This document shows positions 30,941 through 33,279 of a stretch of DNA of 33,279 nt, piece after piece. The position numbers were made by a program, and so were the translations under genes. A model generated the notes under the pieces. It did not search any database. It saw nothing but the letters and a program-made list of their open reading frames with translations, and had not been told where the DNA came from. Origin of the DNA: an uncultured Oscillospiraceae bacterium (GTDB lineage Bacteria > Bacillota > Clostridia > Oscillospirales > Ruminococcaceae); contig CASFXA010000054.1 in NCBI GenBank assembly GCA_949298535.1, positions 1 to 33,279 of the forward strand. The letters run 5' to 3'. Each line of letters opens with the position of its first letter. Position 1 is the stretch's first letter.

Positions 30941-32278
30941 ATGGAATGTCTGCTGAAATATTGCCGCCTGCTGGAGGCCCTTTTGTGGGGGCCCGGGATG
31001 TTGGCGCTGCTGTTGGGTGCCGGAATTTATTTCACCCTGGGCACAGGTTTTTTTCAATTGCGCCGGGCAGGGACTATTTTTCACAAAACATTGGGCTCCC
31101 TGGGCAAAGGACCGTCCCGGGAGGGGGTGTCCCCCTTTCAGGCGGTTTCCGCCGCCCTTGCCGGCACGATGGGCACCGGCAACATCGCCGGCATCGCCAC
31201 CGCCCTGGTGGCCGGAGGACCGGGAGCGGTGTTCTGGATGTGGGTCAGCGCCTTTTTCGGTATGATGACCAAATATGCCGAGGTGGTGCTGGCGGTGCGG
31301 TACCGCCGGACCGCGCCCGATGGAGGATGGCAGGGGGGGCCAATGGAATACATCTCCCGAGGATTGGGCTGCAAACCCCTGGCTCTCCTGTTCTGCCTGC
31401 TGCTGGTTCCCGCTTCCCTGGGGATTGGCAACGCCGCGCAGGTCCACTCCGCTGCCGCCGCAATGAACTCCGCCTTTGGGATTCCTCCATGGATCACCGG
31501 CGCAGCAATGGCTGCCGTCACTGGGCTGGTGCTGCTGGGAGGCATCCGGCGAGTGGGGCGGGTGGCGGAAAATTTGGTTCCCCTGGCCTGTCTCCTTTAT
31601 TTTTCCGCCGGATCCCTGGTGCTGTTCTGCAACCGCCGGGAGATCCCCGAAGCCCTTGCCCTGATTCTTCGGTGCGCCTTTTCTCCCCGGGCGGCTCTGG
31701 GGGGAGGACTGGGATACGGCGTTCTGAGGGGGATGCGCGCCGGGATCGCCCGTGGAATCTTTTCCAATGAGGCGGGGTTGGGCTCCGCTCCCATCGCCCA
31801 CGCCTCTGCACATACCGATAGTCCCACAGAACAGGGAATGTGGGGTATTTTTGAGGTTTTCGCCGACACTCTGGTAATGTGTACCTTTACCGCCCTCATC
31901 CTTCTCACCTCAGGAGACCTCTGGCGGCAGGGGCTGGACGGCTCCGCTCTGACAACAGCAGCCTTTGTCCGGCAGCTGGGACCGGCAGGGGGTTGGGCGG
32001 TAGCCCTCTCCCTCTGCTGCTTCGGCGCCGCCACCCTCTTTACCTGGGCCTACTATGGGGAACAGGGGATGTCCTTTCTGAGCGGCGGAAACCCTTTCTG
32101 GCGCCTGTCTTACCGGTGCCTTTTTATCGCAGTGGCCGCTCTCTCCGCTGGGATGAGCCTGAAGCTGGTGTGGGAGCTGTCGGATCTGCTGAATATTCTC
32201 ATGGCGATTCCCAACCTGCTGGCGGTGGTCTCCCTGAGCGGGGAGGTATTCCGTCTGACCAGAAGGGCGTGGGGATGA
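30941..32278 (+). CDS. alanine/glycine:cation symporter, AGCS family
   Basis: A 445-residue membrane transporter, a sodium-coupled alanine or glycine importer of the AGCS family. The family signature is clear near residues 69-96 (SAALAGTMGTGNIAGIATALVAGGPGAVFWMWV). Further blocks are WQGGPMEYISRGLG (about 129-142), SNEAGLGSAPIAHASAHTDSP (about 276-296) and FTWAYYGEQG near 365-374. About 10-11 hydrophobic helices can be counted. The ATG at 30941 follows AAAGGAGG with 7-nt spacing; longer in-frame extensions are not conserved. The substrate, Ala or Gly, cannot be told from this alone. No regulatory site was seen. Confidence 0.93.
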   Translation: MECLLKYCRLLEALLWGPGMLALLLGAGIYFTLGTGFFQLRRAGTIFHKTLGSLGKGPSREGVSPFQAVSAALAGTMGTGNIAGIATALVAGGPGAVFWMWVSAFFGMMTKYAEVVLAVRYRRTAPDGGWQGGPMEYISRGLGCKPLALLFCLLLVPASLGIGNAAQVHSAAAAMNSAFGIPPWITGAAMAAVTGLVLLGGIRRVGRVAENLVPLACLLYFSAGSLVLFCNRREIPEALALILRCAFSPRAALGGGLGYGVLRGMRAGIARGIFSNEAGLGSAPIAHASAHTDSPTEQGMWGIFEVFADTLVMCTFTALILLTSGDLWRQGLDGSALTTAAFVRQLGPAGGWAVALSLCCFGAATLFTWAYYGEQGMSFLSGGNPFWRLSYRCLFIAVAALSAGMSLKLVWELSDLLNILMAIPNLLAVVSLSGEVFRLTRRAWG

Positions 32279-32316
32279 GGCTGACATCCTCCTTTTCCGC
32301 CCTTTTTCCCCGGTAT

Positions 32317-32345
32317 TTGACAATTGGACCGTTTCGGTATATAAT
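32317..32345 (+). promoter_or_regulatory. consensus sigma-A promoter of the Rrf2 gene
   Basis: TTGACA (32317-32322), 17 bp, TATAAT (32340-32345): a perfect match. The spacer contains a small inverted repeat ACCG-TTT-CGGT (32328-32338). Confidence 0.9.
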
Positions 32346-32355
32346 GAGTAATAAC

Positions 32356-32368
32356 TACTGGTCCAGTA
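32356..32368 (+). promoter_or_regulatory. palindromic operator candidate at the Rrf2 transcription start
   Basis: TACTGG-T-CCAGTA is a perfect 6+6 palindrome located 10 bp after the -10, over or just after the predicted start. Binding here would block initiation or clearance. It is the likely autoregulatory site of the Rrf2 protein encoded 25 bp downstream (inference). Confidence 0.6.
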
Positions 32369-32392
32369 TAGAATCGTCAGGGGAGGCACGTC

Positions 32393-32815
32393 ATGCACAT
32401 CACATTGGAATCCGATTATGCGGTGCGGATCATCTACTGTCTGGCCCGGAATCCCATCCGGATGGACGCCAAAAGGATCTCGGATGAAACCGGCGTGACC
32501 TTGCGTTTTTCTTTGAAAATCCTCCGGAAACTGGTCTCCGGGGGATTGGTTCAGTCCTACAAGGGAACCAAGGGGGGCTACGAACTGGCCCGGCCTCCCC
32601 GGCAAATCTCTCTGGCAGACGTCATTGAGACGGTGGAGGGAAAATTTGCCCTGAGCCGCTGCGTCTCCGAGGAAGCGTACCAATGTTCCCGTGGCAGCGG
32701 CAGCTGTGCTGACTGCCGCTTTCATCAGGTATACGCCGACATCTCCCAAATGGTCCAGCAACGGCTGGAAGGGGTCCACTTCTCCGATTTTTTGGAGGAG
32801 GAGTCCAAAAATTAA
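32393..32815 (+). CDS. Rrf2 family transcriptional regulator (IscR/NsrR/CymR type)
   Basis: A 140-residue Rrf2 regulator. The winged helix-turn-helix is residues 1-70 (LESDYAVRIIYCLARN, then MDAKRISDETGVTLRFSLKILRKLVSGGLV and YKGTKGGYELARPP in the wing). The C-terminal part has four cysteines (Cys90, Cys98, Cys105, Cys108) in a C-x7-C-x6-C-x2-C pattern, able to hold an iron-sulfur cluster; the pattern is close to but not the same as the three-cysteine set of IscR or NsrR. It probably senses redox state, iron or nitric oxide. The ATG at 32393 follows GGGGAGG. It has its own consensus promoter and operator, and no co-directional gene follows within the window. Confidence 0.9.
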   Translation: MHITLESDYAVRIIYCLARNPIRMDAKRISDETGVTLRFSLKILRKLVSGGLVQSYKGTKGGYELARPPRQISLADVIETVEGKFALSRCVSEEAYQCSRGSGSCADCRFHQVYADISQMVQQRLEGVHFSDFLEEESKN

Positions 32816-32886
32816 GTTCCTTGTGTCCTTGTGCTTGCAGACGGCTTTGCGGCTTCCGGTTCCCCGGCAGCCGTTTTTCTTTTTCC
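32816..32886. other. short gap downstream of the Rrf2 gene
   Basis: No gene or signal visible before the hairpin at 32887-32932. Confidence 0.4.
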
Positions 32887-32932
32887 GCAAAAACGGTCCG
32901 GCTGTCAGCAGATACTGATAACCGGACCGTTT
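32887..32932 (-). terminator. terminator for the right-edge minus-strand gene
   Basis: AAACGGTCCGG (32891-32901) and CCGGACCGTTT (32922-32932) form an 11-bp perfect stem with a small TCAG/CTGA inner hairpin. The minus strand continues TTTTTGCGG (T tract 32889-32893), and the plus strand only TTTGATG, so it mainly serves the minus-strand gene but could also slow the Rrf2 transcript. Confidence 0.7.
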
Positions 32933-33090
32933 GATGGTCACCTGCGGCGAGTTTTTCTTTCCGGGAAGGTTCCCAGGCCCTTCGCCCTCCCCCTTCATTG
33001 CTCCCGGAGACAACAGACACAGAATTGGCCTCTGTGACGGCCCTGCCCGGAGCAGAAAGGGATCTCAGCGCCTTTTCGCCCCAGTTATTT
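32933..33090 (-). other. 3' untranslated segment, nothing recognised
   Basis: Sequence between the terminator and the stop of the edge gene. No open frame with a ribosome binding site, repeat or RNA motif was found. Confidence 0.35.
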
Positions 33091-33279
33091 TCAGACCCCA
33101 GCAGCCTGGAGAACCATGCCGCAAACCACGGCGGTGGAATACAGCACCCCCATCAGCTGCAAATTTCGCCCCTGATGGCGTCTGCCCACCCGCAGCAGCA
33201 CCAGCAGACCCACGCCAGCGTTGGTGGACAGCCCCGCCAGCGCCGCGCCAAAGCTGAGGGTGCCGTCCAGCAGCAGCTG
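33091..33279 (-). CDS. C-terminal end of a probable ArsP_2-type 10-11 TM permease (partial)
   Basis: The minus-strand frame is open from the window edge to a TGA at 33093-33091 and encodes 62 residues of the C-terminus. They contain two hydrophobic helices linked by a short polar loop. The segment FGAALAGLSTNAGVGLLVLL with a following basic loop GRRHQGRNLQL and a final helix VLYSTAVVCGMVL resembles the end of putative heavy-metal or manganese exporters of the ArsP_2 family, from memory only. GC-biased third positions support coding. It is truncated by the window, so substrate and full length are unknown. A terminator at 32887-32932 follows it. Confidence 0.65.
   Translation of the reverse strand, partial: QLLLDGTLSFGAALAGLSTNAGVGLLVLLRVGRRHQGRNLQLMGVLYSTAVVCGMVLQAAGV

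Noticed and set aside
1-33279. CRISPR arrays, insertion sequences, phage genes, rRNA and tRNA genes
   Set aside because: I looked for regularly spaced repeats, transposase- or integrase-like proteins and cloverleaf sequences and found none. This was reading by eye; a tRNAscan-SE or Infernal run would be decisive.

Overview
The window is a gene-dense, GC-rich stretch of a Firmicutes chromosome. The best guess is an anaerobic, endospore-forming Clostridia of the Oscillospirales/Ruminococcaceae type. The basis is gene content: spoVS and spoIIR (sporulation), a Clostridia-style V-type ATP synthase operon with a 146-residue subunit K, a T-box leader on alaS, AGGAGG-type ribosome binding sites, and several TTG starts behind strong Shine-Dalgarno sequences. 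I see no phage, transposon, CRISPR array, rRNA or tRNA. This is mostly conserved core genome.

Layout. 1-280: the end of a rightward transcript from outside the window, with a terminator. 278-6145 (minus): small cupin, fakA (fatty-acid kinase), Asp23-family protein, an orphan oligopeptide-type binding lipoprotein, spoVS and ymdB. 6377-7772 (plus): trmL overlapping a DegV/FakB-type lipid-binding gene. 7951-8460 (minus): small membrane protein. 8668-9468 (plus): M55 D-aminopeptidase. 9891-12885 (minus): alaS with T-box leader and a perfect consensus promoter. 12997-13422 (plus): zinc-ribbon membrane protein, overlapping tail-to-tail with spoIIR (13416-14084, minus). 14200-18012 (minus): DUF362 ferredoxin-like protein, class I aminotransferase, Lrp/AsnC regulator and PHP-family phosphatase. 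18096-18310: densely structured DNA/RNA of unknown identity. 18482-20299 (plus): nadE. 20393-29543 (plus): nine-gene V-type ATPase operon (G/H-like, C, I, K, F, E, A, B, D) with its own promoter, an attenuator-like hairpin and an end terminator. 29703-32278 (plus): YitT-family protein and AGCS alanine/glycine symporter. 32317-32815 (plus): Rrf2-family regulator with a consensus promoter and palindromic operator. 33091-33279 (minus): C-terminal end of a probable ArsP_2-type permease.

How the genes fit together. FakA and the DegV protein would form a fatty-acid kinase, although the DegV protein differs at residues that anchor the fatty-acid carboxylate in studied FakB proteins. The V-ATPase operon is complete for a bacterial V/A-type enzyme, and its c-subunit lacks the glutamine ligand of the Na+-type rotor. 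The T-box ties alaS expression to uncharged tRNA-Ala. The aminotransferase and Lrp-type regulator are translationally coupled.

I found no clear new multi-gene system. The best leads are a NAD synthetase whose fused glutaminase domain appears to have lost all three catalytic residues (E to T, K to S, C to P), the roughly 215-nt region of competing hairpins upstream of it, a hairpin-plus-U-tract between the V-ATPase promoter and its first gene, and a spoIIR start codon placed directly behind a 13-bp terminator stem. All motif, start-site and promoter calls were read by eye; no database search was possible.
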